Of a stretch of DNA of 64,000 nucleotides, positions 57,847 through 64,000 are shown in pieces. The stretch is taken from assembly GCA_963745675.1 (NCBI GenBank), contig CAVUYM010000008.1:124001-188000 (forward strand). The letters run 5' to 3'. A program made the position numbers and the translations under genes. Source of the stretch: JAUIIK01 sp963745675 (GTDB lineage: Bacteria; Chloroflexota; Chloroflexia; Thermomicrobiales; CFX8). The notes beneath the pieces were generated by a model. The model searched no databases. It saw only the letters and a program-made list of their open reading frames with translations, and had not been told where the DNA came from. Positions within the stretch are counted from its first letter, which is position 1. Each line of letters begins with the position of its first letter.

Positions 57847-59805
57847 ATGGCTATCGATACCGCAACAAATGTCGATCTAACGCGCAATCTCTATACAACC
57901 GCATTCACCATCCGCCGATTCGAGGAAGCCGTTCGCGACCTGCTGGAGATGGGACGGCTCGATGGTTTTGCGCACCTCTCGATAGGCCACGAAGCCGTTG
58001 CAGTCGGTGTCTGTGCCGCGCTTCGACCAGCTGACACAATCAGTAGCACGCATCGCGGCCATGGCCATCTGATTGCAAAAGGCGGCGATCTGGAGCGCAT
58101 GTTCGCCGAACTGTTTGGCCGCGAGACAGGCTATTGCCATGGTCGTGGCGGCAGTATGCACATCGCTGACCTCGATCTCGGCATTCTTGGCGCAAATGGC
58201 ATCGTTGGCGGCGGAATTCCGCTCGCGATGGGCGCGGCCTTCGCCCACCAGCGCCAGGGCACGGATCGCGTCTCGGTCGCCTTTTTCGGCGACGGCGGCG
58301 TCAACCAGGGCGCGTTTCACGAGAGTCTCAATCTAGCGGCCGTCTGGCAGCTTCCAGCGATCTTCGTCTGCGAGAACAACGGCTACGCCAATTCTGTGCC
58401 ACAGGCCAAGCACCAGCGCAATCCGACCATCGCCGACCGGGCCATCGGCTATGGCATGCCCGGTGTGACTGTTGACGGCAACGACATCTTCGCCGTCTAC
58501 GAAGCGGCGACCGAAGCTGTCGAGCGCGCCCGGGCTGGCGGCGGTCCGACACTGCTCGAGTGCAAGACCTACCGCCATTACGCGCACGCCGGCGTCGGCG
58601 CAGACATCCGCTCTGCCGACGAGGTGGCTGCCTGGCGAGAACGCGATCCCGTCGCTGCCCTTGCCAATATCTACGACACCGTCGCTGGAGATCGCGAAGC
58701 CATTGAGCGACGCATCGAAGGGCAGATCGAACAGTCCATCGCCAGCGCCGAATCCGCACCAATCCCCGACCCTGCTGAAATGAATCGCGGTGTCTACGGG
58801 CTGCGTCCGGCCGTTGGATCTGCGCCGGAACCCGGCCAGCGCATGCTGACGATGAGCGCCGCGATCGACGAAGCGATGCGGCAGGCGATGGAAGCAGACC
58901 CTCGAGTGACCTACTCGGGCGAAGATCTTGAATCAGGATCACGCGACAAGAACTTTCCCGAAGGGCAGGTGCGAGACACACCGATCAGCGAGGTTGCAAT
59001 CGTCGGGCTTGGAACCGGTGCGGCCCTGGCCGGAGATCGTCCAGTGGTCGACATCATGTATGCCGACTTCGCGACGGTCGCGATGGATCAGATCGTCAAT
59101 CAAGCGGCCAAGATTCGCTACATGCTCGGTGGCGAGGTAGATGTGCCGCTCGTGATCCGGATGCACATCGGCGGCGGCGTCAATGCGGCCGCTCAGCACT
59201 CGCAGTCGCTCGAAGCGTGGTTCGCACATATTCCCGGCCTGACGGTCCTTTACCCGTCGACGCCTTATGACGCGAAGGGCCTGCTCCTCAGCGCAATGGA
59301 CGACCCCAATCCAACGATCTTCCTCGAATCGAGACAGCTTTCAGGTCTCGAAGGTCCCGTGCCGGAAGAGATGTACCGCTTGCCGATTGGCGAAGCGCGT
59401 GTGCTGCGAGAGGGCTCCGACGTCACCATCATTGGCGTTGGCCCGCAAGTCCAGGCTGCGCTTTCGGCCGCCGAAGAGCTAGCCGCGAGCGGCGTCAGTT
59501 GCGACGTGATTGACCCGCGCAGCCTCCAGCCGCTGGATATTGAGACGCTCGTCGTATCTGCCCGCAAGACGGGGCGGGTGATCGTCGCCCACCAGGCTGT
59601 GACATTCGGTGGCATCGGCGCTGAGATCGCGGCCCAGATCACCGAACAATGCTTCAGCGATCTCAAAGCGCCGGTTACGCGTCTGGGTGCTCCGTTCGCA
59701 CCCGTACCCTTCGCGCCCATTCTTGAAGATGCATATGCCCCGGAAACCAACCGAATCATCGACGCTGTCAAAGCACTACTCGACTCGTCCAAAGGGGAAA
59801 ATTAA
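57847..59805 (+). CDS. Fused E1 alpha-beta 2-oxoacid (acetoin/pyruvate-type) dehydrogenase
   Basis: 652 residues from ATG 57847. The first half is E1 alpha: 'IRRFEEAVRDLLEMGRLDGF', 'STHRGHGHLIAKGGDLERMF' and the TPP motif FFGDGGVNQGAFHESLNLAA ending 'VCENNGY' (GDG...NN). The second half (from about 350) is E1 beta: 'TMSAAIDEAMRQAMEADPRV', 'FADFATVAMDQIVNQ'-like 'YADFATVAMDQIVNQAAKIR', 'HSQSLEAWFAHIPGLTVLYP' and 'DVIDPRSLQPLDIETLVVSA'. Normally two subunits; here a single chain. It decarboxylates a 2-oxoacid or acetoin using thiamine diphosphate and passes the acyl group to an E2, which is not in the window. A VOC gene overlaps its stop by one base. Confidence 0.93.
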   Translation: MAIDTATNVDLTRNLYTTAFTIRRFEEAVRDLLEMGRLDGFAHLSIGHEAVAVGVCAALRPADTISSTHRGHGHLIAKGGDLERMFAELFGRETGYCHGRGGSMHIADLDLGILGANGIVGGGIPLAMGAAFAHQRQGTDRVSVAFFGDGGVNQGAFHESLNLAAVWQLPAIFVCENNGYANSVPQAKHQRNPTIADRAIGYGMPGVTVDGNDIFAVYEAATEAVERARAGGGPTLLECKTYRHYAHAGVGADIRSADEVAAWRERDPVAALANIYDTVAGDREAIERRIEGQIEQSIASAESAPIPDPAEMNRGVYGLRPAVGSAPEPGQRMLTMSAAIDEAMRQAMEADPRVTYSGEDLESGSRDKNFPEGQVRDTPISEVAIVGLGTGAALAGDRPVVDIMYADFATVAMDQIVNQAAKIRYMLGGEVDVPLVIRMHIGGGVNAAAQHSQSLEAWFAHIPGLTVLYPSTPYDAKGLLLSAMDDPNPTIFLESRQLSGLEGPVPEEMYRLPIGEARVLREGSDVTIIGVGPQVQAALSAAEELAASGVSCDVIDPRSLQPLDIETLVVSARKTGRVIVAHQAVTFGGIGAEIAAQITEQCFSDLKAPVTRLGAPFAPVPFAPILEDAYAPETNRIIDAVKALLDSSKGEN

Positions 59806-60191
59806 TGCCGACTTTCGACGCCATGGGCATCGTCGCCACTGACATGGCAAAAACGCTCGCCTTCTACCGTCTACTCGGCCTCGAATTCCCCGAGGGCTCC
59901 GAGTCCGAAGGGCACGTCGAGGCGGAATTGGCGGGCGGTTTCCGTTTCATGATCGACACCGTCGCAGTCGTCGAGAGCTTCACTACTTATGAGCCGCCGA
60001 GCGGTGGTCACCGCGTTGGATTCGCCTTCCGTTGCGACTCCCCATCCGAGGTCGATGCCTCGTTCAAGATGGTTACCGACGCCGGGTACGAGGCGAAGGT
60101 GGAACCATTCGACGCCTTCTGGGGCCAGCGCTATGCGACCGTCCTCGACCCCGACGACAACCCGGTCGACCTTTATGCGGCGTTGGGGTAA
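59805..60191 (+). CDS. VOC-family (glyoxalase-like) protein
   Basis: 128 residues: 'MPTFDAMGIVATDMAKTLAF', 'YRLLGLEFPEGSESEGHVEA', 'GHRVGFAFRCDSPSEVDASF' and 'RYATVLDPDDNPVDLYAALG'. Single-chain VOC with a final 'DPDDNPVDLY' strand carrying the usual acidic metal ligand position. TAATG overlap couples it to the E1 fusion gene. The substrate is not known; a role in handling a dicarbonyl or acetoin-related product is inference from the neighbour. Confidence 0.88.
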   Translation: MPTFDAMGIVATDMAKTLAFYRLLGLEFPEGSESEGHVEAELAGGFRFMIDTVAVVESFTTYEPPSGGHRVGFAFRCDSPSEVDASFKMVTDAGYEAKVEPFDAFWGQRYATVLDPDDNPVDLYAALG

Positions 60192-60459
60192 TTCTTGCCG
60201 CTAACGAATCGCAGACACTTGCCTGCGATGCTGGCAGGGGGGTGTCATGATCGCAATAGGGTCATGATGAGGCTGTGCTTGATGTGATTAAGCGCCATCT
60301 GGCCCACAGCCGTCCATTTCCAGTAGCCCAGCGTTTGTGAGGCTTTCCCCAGACCTGTAAGAACTCCACTCTTCTTCTGTCCTATTCCTAGAGCGAGCGA
60401 TAAGCCGGCACGATGCCATTTTGACTCGCAAAGGGTTTCTCAACGGAGAGGAGAGCAAC

Positions 60460-60894
60460 ATGCCGCGCTTACGGACAGCAGCCAATACTGACCAGGGGCG
60501 AGGTCGGATCTCACCGCGTCCAGATCTTTTCGTCGGGAGTCCGCGTCGAGTGCTGGCGGTGCTTGGGCTTACCATTCTGCTGGTCTTCGTAGCTGTCTAT
60601 CAGGCGTCAGCGGCGGAACCGGCCAAGCGGCACTTCCAGGTGACCTTGGAGCGTACAGATCAGCCGGTAAAAGATGGCATGGCGGACGCTGGCGAGACAG
60701 TCTACATCTTGGACGGCAGCAACTTTCGCGTGCAGCGTATCGACCTCAGTGGCAGCTATCGCGCTCAATTTGGGACCGCCAGCAGTGGCGACGGTCAAAT
60801 TATTTCACCCTACCGGGTAGAGGTTGACCACGCCGGGGTCGTCTACGTTCTTGACGTTGGGAACTTCCGAGTCCAGAAGTTTGTCCCGATGTAG
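60460..60894 (+). CDS. Small exported NHL-like protein
   Basis: 144 residues from ATG 60460 with GGAGAGGAGAG upstream. A hydrophobic signal or anchor ('VLAVLGLTILLVFVAVYQAS') precedes 'HFQVTLERTDQPVKDG', which resembles the opening of the secreted module in the 1412-residue protease. Two NHL-like units follow: 'ETVYILDGSNFRVQRIDLSG' and 'GVVYVLDVGNFRVQKFVPM'. Two blades are too few for a closed propeller, so it must dimerise, be truncated, or not form one. Function unknown. Confidence 0.72.
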   Translation: MPRLRTAANTDQGRGRISPRPDLFVGSPRRVLAVLGLTILLVFVAVYQASAAEPAKRHFQVTLERTDQPVKDGMADAGETVYILDGSNFRVQRIDLSGSYRAQFGTASSGDGQIISPYRVEVDHAGVVYVLDVGNFRVQKFVPM

Positions 60895-61186
60895 CGGCTA
60901 TTGCCGCAAGGTGAGTTCAAATCTTCGCTTGAGCCGCATGGCTCCGGTCATGTTGACTGGTAGCCAGGAGGCTCTCTGTGATCTGGTCCGGCGCTCTGAC
61001 TGATCATCCTGGTTCATGGTGCTGTATAAGATGATTGTCGGGTTGTGAGCGCTAACCGACAGGCGTGGATCAGTCCTGTTCGTTAGGTATTCTGGGTAAG
61101 TACCATACGGCCATGGTTGTCAGCGTCCAGTTTCAATACGATTTATGGTACTTGGGAGGCCCATTGTTCTTAGTCGGAGTTCAAGC

Positions 61187-61270
61187 GTGACGATTTCCTC
61201 GATCCTGCTCGGTCTCTTTCTCCTTTTCGGATCGCTGGTACTTGCCATAATTCATCGAATTAAATCCTGA
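61187..61270 (+). CDS. Possible 27-residue single-TM microprotein
   Basis: GTG at 61187 reads MTISSILLGLFLLFGSLVLA then IIHRIKS and a TGA. One hydrophobic helix followed by a basic tail, in the size range of KdpF-like or other regulatory microproteins. CGGAG lies about 8 nt upstream. No potassium or other partner gene is adjacent. Weakly supported. Confidence 0.35.
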   Translation: MTISSILLGLFLLFGSLVLAIIHRIKS

Positions 61271-61466
61271 TCGATCCGAATATTTTCTCCTCCTCGCCGA
61301 CTCGATCTTTTCCATTGACTGACACTTTCAATCAGAGCATGTTGACAATAGCGAGTGTTAATCAGCGTCAACGTCTGTTGTCTCAATGAATAATGCGTGA
61401 GCAAATCCAGTCCTGCTCGATGTTGCCAGAAATTGGGAACAAAAGCGCTCGAAGAAACGTCAGTAC

Positions 61467-61555
61467 ATTGAGAGGTGAACCCCCAACCCTCTCAATCTTT
61501 CCCCTTCGACCGCCGGTCCTCCCCACATACAACGGGCCGGCGGTTGCCCTTTTTT
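61467..61555 (+). terminator. Two serial hairpins ending in a T-run
   Basis: First stem ATTGAGAG (61467-61474) with CTCTCAAT (61489-61496). Second stem ACCGCCGGTCC (61509-61519) with GGGCCGGCGGT (61534-61544), one wobble, then CCCTTTTTT. The second is the best intrinsic terminator in the window by T-run. No known gene ends just upstream. Confidence 0.65.
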
Positions 61556-61664
61556 GACTCCCCCAGCTCGCGGATAGCAAGTGCATTGCGTGGTTCGACC
61601 ATCTTGCTGAGAAGGCCTAAAATGAAAGCGCGATCTCGACACAATGATGGATTGGTGGGCGATC

Positions 61665-62477
61665 ATGACTGCAACGCTGACGAATGCTGAGATCCGGGCA
61701 CTATCCCCTGCCGATGCTCGTGCCGCAATCCGGCGAGGGCAATGGTCGGAGCAGACGGCGGGGCTGGCCGCCGGTTACGTTCAAGCGAATCTAGCGATAC
61801 TGCCAGCGTCAGATGCTGCCGACTTCCGACGCTTCTGCGAACTGAATCCGAAACCCTGCCCGCTGATCGATTTCACCCAACCGGGCTCGCCAGTTCCGAC
61901 CCGCGCTGCCCCCGGTGCAGATCTGCGGACTGACCTGCCGCGCTATCGCGTCTTCGAGCATGGCGAGTTCGTCGCTGAGCCGACCGATATCAGCGATTGG
62001 TGGCGCGATGATCTGGTGGCGTTCTTGCTTGGCTGCTCGTTTACTTTCGAGCCTGCGCTGATCGAAGCCGGGGTGCCGGTACGCAGTATCGACAACGACA
62101 CCGTCGTATCGATGTACCGCACAAACCGGATGTGCGAGCCGGTCGGTCGCTTCCAGGGCCCGATGGTCGTCTCGATGCGCCCGATCCCGGCCGATCTCGT
62201 CGATCTCGCGACGACGATCACCGCCCGCTACCCGGATGTCCACGGCGCGCCGGTTCACGCTGGCGATCCTTCTGCGATCGGCGTCGAGAATCTCCTCCAG
62301 ACAGATTGGGGCGATCCGCCCGATGTCCAATCAGGAGATGTGCCGGTTTTCTGGGCTTGTGGCGTCACTCCCCAGGCCGTTGCACTCGCCAGCAAACCTG
62401 AGTTGATGATCACCCACGCGCCGGGCCGGATGTTCATTACTGATCTGCGCATTGATGAACTGGAGCGACCGGAGTAG
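61665..62477 (+). CDS. DUF1445 putative hydro-lyase (YcsI/D-glutamate cyclase-like)
   Basis: 270 residues. 'SPADARAAIRRGQWSEQTAG' and 'LAAGYVQANLAILPASDAAD' open the domain, then 'FCELNPKPCPLIDFTQPGSP' and 'YRVFEHGEFVAEPTDISDWW'. 'VAFLLGCSFTFEPALIEAGV', 'MYRTNRMCEPVGRFQGPMVV' and 'CGVTPQAVALASKPELMITH' complete the conserved blocks. Putative hydro-lyase; a mammalian relative is D-glutamate cyclase. The ATG at 61665 is taken over 61644 because GGTGGG precedes it. Physiological substrate unknown here. Confidence 0.93.
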   Translation: MTATLTNAEIRALSPADARAAIRRGQWSEQTAGLAAGYVQANLAILPASDAADFRRFCELNPKPCPLIDFTQPGSPVPTRAAPGADLRTDLPRYRVFEHGEFVAEPTDISDWWRDDLVAFLLGCSFTFEPALIEAGVPVRSIDNDTVVSMYRTNRMCEPVGRFQGPMVVSMRPIPADLVDLATTITARYPDVHGAPVHAGDPSAIGVENLLQTDWGDPPDVQSGDVPVFWACGVTPQAVALASKPELMITHAPGRMFITDLRIDELERPE

Positions 62478-62552
62478 GCCGGGTGCGCGTCGCTGCACCG
62501 CAAAGGACTTCAGACTCTCAATTCGACCGACTGCAAGATGAAGGGAACTGCC

Positions 62553-62990
62553 ATGTCATCAGAGGGACCAATCGCCACCGTCATAGGTATTGAACACATC
62601 AACATCAAAAGCCGAGATATACGACGCTCGATCGACTTCTACACGAATGTCATCGGGTTGCGGCTGGTGCGACTCGACCATAATTCTGCGGGTGATATCC
62701 GCTTTGCTGCGCTACGTGTTGGCGATGCGCTGATTGACATTCAACCCAACGACTCGGCAGATTGGGATGCCGACCGCACCGGCTTGAATCACATGGCGCT
62801 GCTGATCGAGCCTACAGATCTCGCCGCGATTGCCGAACGCTGTCGCGAGCTCGACATCCCGATCACTGAAGGTCCCGTTGCCCGCCAGGGCGCATACGGC
62901 ATGGGCCAGGCGCTCTACATCCAGGATCCGGACGGTCACGGGATCGAACTGAAGCACTATGAGCAGCCTGTGGGAGTAAGCAGTGCGTAG
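62553..62990 (+). CDS. VOC-family (glyoxalase/dioxygenase-like) protein
   Basis: 145 residues from ATG 62553, which has AAGGGA upstream; the frame opens 15 nt earlier. 'IGIEHINIKSRDIRRSIDFY', 'TGLNHMALLIEPTDLAAIAE' and 'YIQDPDGHGIELKHYEQPVG' show the H...H...E pattern of metal-binding VOC enzymes. It follows the hydro-lyase with a gap of about 75 nt on the same strand. The stop codon lies inside the left arm of an inverted repeat. Confidence 0.9.
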   Translation: MSSEGPIATVIGIEHINIKSRDIRRSIDFYTNVIGLRLVRLDHNSAGDIRFAALRVGDALIDIQPNDSADWDADRTGLNHMALLIEPTDLAAIAERCRELDIPITEGPVARQGAYGMGQALYIQDPDGHGIELKHYEQPVGVSSA

Positions 62991-63170
62991 GTTGTAGTTC
63001 GTAGTGTCAGGCAGGGAAGCTCCCTTCCCTGCCCACTGCCTCGAAATCAAGAATGGGTTCTTTCGGGAGCAAGGTGAGTTGCCGCGGAAGTAGTGTCAGG
63101 TTCGGGTTCCCTCCCTCGAAGTCGAGGGAGGGGATTTGGGGGAGGGAGCCTCCGCCGTCCTGCAACCTAC
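62987..63170. repeat. Complex inverted-repeat element with nested hairpins
   Basis: Outer arms GTAGGTTGTA (62987-62996) and TGCAACCTAC (63161-63170) pair with one wobble. Inside are a CAGGGAAG/CTTCCCTG-type stem and a CCTCCCTCGA/TCGAGGGAGG stem. The outer words are the same as in the repeat at 1715-1799. It occupies the whole gap between the VOC gene (+) and the convergent Ig-like gene (-), overlapping the VOC stop. Confidence 0.68.
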
Positions 63171-63177
63171 AAACTCC

Positions 63178-64000
63178 CTACTCCACTGGCGTGAACACCA
63201 GTGACTTCTGGCCTTCATATGGGCCCAGTGTGGGCGAATCGAAGCTGAACTGAGTGCCGATAGTGCCGTTGAGCGACTCGACGCCTACCGTGGTCGAGGC
63301 GCCATAGTCGTAGCGCGCATCGTCGAAGTACACATCAAGATACTGGAAGATGATGCGGTTGCTGCCCTCCTCCAGGATGATCTGGAAGGTAACCGCGCCA
63401 ACCTGGTTGAAGCGTGCAGCATCGATCCAGGTCACGACGAACTGGCGATCAGGTGCTTCTCCAACTGTCTTCACCCAGACGCCCTGGCCAACGTCGGGAC
63501 TGAGGTCATCCCAGAGGGCTGCGACCAGCCCGTTTGGCTCGTCGGGATCGGGAATCGGCTTGTTCCGCAAGGCCTGGGCCTGGCTGCCGCCGAAGACGAC
63601 ATATCCATTCGTTGAAACCTGCAGGTCAGTGAATGCTTCGCCATAGAAGTCGAAGCTGAAGGGCAACTGGACTATCGCCGCCGAATCGTCGCCAGTGAAT
63701 TCAATCCGTTCCCCTGCGGCTTGCCCATCTATCCACTCGAAGGGACCATCCGAGATCGCATACGCTGGCAGGACGGAGATCGTGAACTCAGCCGCGATCG
63801 ATTGCGCAGGGTCGCCGCCGTCGGTAGCTTCTGCAGTGAAGTTGTACGGGCCGGTCGATTCTGGCTCTCCGGTGATCATCCCGGAGTCGGGATCGAGTGC
63901 CAAGCCCGGCGGGAACTCGCCTGCGGTTACAGCCCAGCTGAACGGTGGCGTTCCTCCCGCCGCCGAGAGCACGCTGAAGTAGGGTGCACCGTACTGGGCG
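63178..64000 (-). CDS. Secreted Ig-like (He_PIG) protein, 5' end missing
   Basis: The minus frame is open from the right edge (AQYGAPYFS) and ends at TAG 63178; the GTG at 63972 is not the true start. A He_PIG-type putative Ig repeat is visible: 'LSAAGGTPPFSWAVTAGEFP' then 'PGLALDPDSGMITGEPESTG' and 'YNFTAEATDGG'. The rest (about 85-270) is a beta-rich domain with 'IEFTGDDSAAIVQLPFSFDF', 'YGEAFTDLQVSTNGYVVFGG' and 'VTFQIILEEGSNRIIFQYLD', a nidogen/PEP-CTERM-like outer module. No anchor follows. Function unknown; the N-terminal part lies outside the window. Confidence 0.82.
   Translation of the reverse strand, partial: AQYGAPYFSVLSAAGGTPPFSWAVTAGEFPPGLALDPDSGMITGEPESTGPYNFTAEATDGGDPAQSIAAEFTISVLPAYAISDGPFEWIDGQAAGERIEFTGDDSAAIVQLPFSFDFYGEAFTDLQVSTNGYVVFGGSQAQALRNKPIPDPDEPNGLVAALWDDLSPDVGQGVWVKTVGEAPDRQFVVTWIDAARFNQVGAVTFQIILEEGSNRIIFQYLDVYFDDARYDYGASTTVGVESLNGTIGTQFSFDSPTLGPYEGQKSLVFTPVE

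Larger units (their letters stand above)
60895..61664. other. Long intergenic region with stacked hairpins
   Basis: 770 nt with no ordinary gene. It holds a possible 27-residue single-helix ORF (61187-61270) and two hairpins in series, the second with a T-run (61467-61555). An AT-rich promoter-like zone lies at 61310-61390. A small RNA transcribed towards the terminator is possible. Confidence 0.5.

Overview
This window looks like a chromosomal segment of a moderately GC-rich Chloroflexota bacterium, probably from the Thermomicrobia (Sphaerobacter-like) side. That is inference from protein style: Tat-exported lipoproteins, a 'FERTW...WGPEA' secreted module, LGFP-like and DPBB secreted proteins, LuxR/MalT-type regulators and stacked acyl-CoA ligases. 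There is no rRNA, tRNA, CRISPR array or recognisable insertion sequence, so the assignment is not anchored by a marker gene. At least 14 reading frames are broken by a single apparent insertion, deletion or nonsense base while homology continues on the other side. They are given here as one gene each, and it cannot be told from this window alone whether they are assembly errors or real decay.

Left part (1-13.2 kb), nearly all on the minus strand: a DUF4032 protein cut by the window edge; a carbohydrate ABC importer operon (Tat lipoprotein binding protein, two permeases, UgpC/MsmX-type ATPase); a DUF4242 protein; a LuxR-family AAA regulator; and two tandem, nearly identical acyl-CoA ligases, each with one frameshift. 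A lipoprotein N-acetylmuramoyl-L-alanine amidase follows on the plus strand.

Surface-protein part (13.3-22 kb): a large cadherin-like/beta-helix exported protein, a convergent run of three tandem Tail Collar (MdpB-like) proteins behind a Tat-exported DUF6916 protein, an acetyltransferase, an NHL beta-propeller exported protein and a second DUF6916 protein. This is the most system-like accessory locus in the window. The beta-helix and NHL proteins share a small cysteine-bounded N-terminal motif.

Middle (22-45 kb): a trans-sulfuration PLP enzyme diverging from an acyl-CoA ligase and enoyl-CoA hydratase; a 1412-residue secreted clostripain-family (C11) protease; a 7TM-PAS-PAS-GGDEF-EAL protein; a Tat multicopper oxidase coupled to a ZIP metal transporter; a methyltransferase; small YCII and ABM-type proteins; glycogen debranching enzyme GlgX; a YccF protein; a proline/threonine-rich lipoprotein; and an MFS exporter-TetR pair with a legible promoter and palindromic operator.

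Right part (45-64 kb): a YbhN-type membrane protein, a DPBB/LGFP-like secreted protein, a PIG-L deacetylase, a Nudix/RhaD-like aldolase/CpsB-type PHP phosphatase group, a second diguanylate cyclase, a decayed LtrA gene, an MFS-GNAT pair, a fused E1 alpha-beta 2-oxoacid dehydrogenase with a VOC protein, a small NHL protein, a DUF1445 hydro-lyase, another VOC protein and a secreted Ig-like protein cut by the right edge. Five imperfect inverted-repeat elements sit in intergenic gaps, three of them touching or adjoining stop codons. Two copies of a 70-residue small-protein family lie 7 kb apart.
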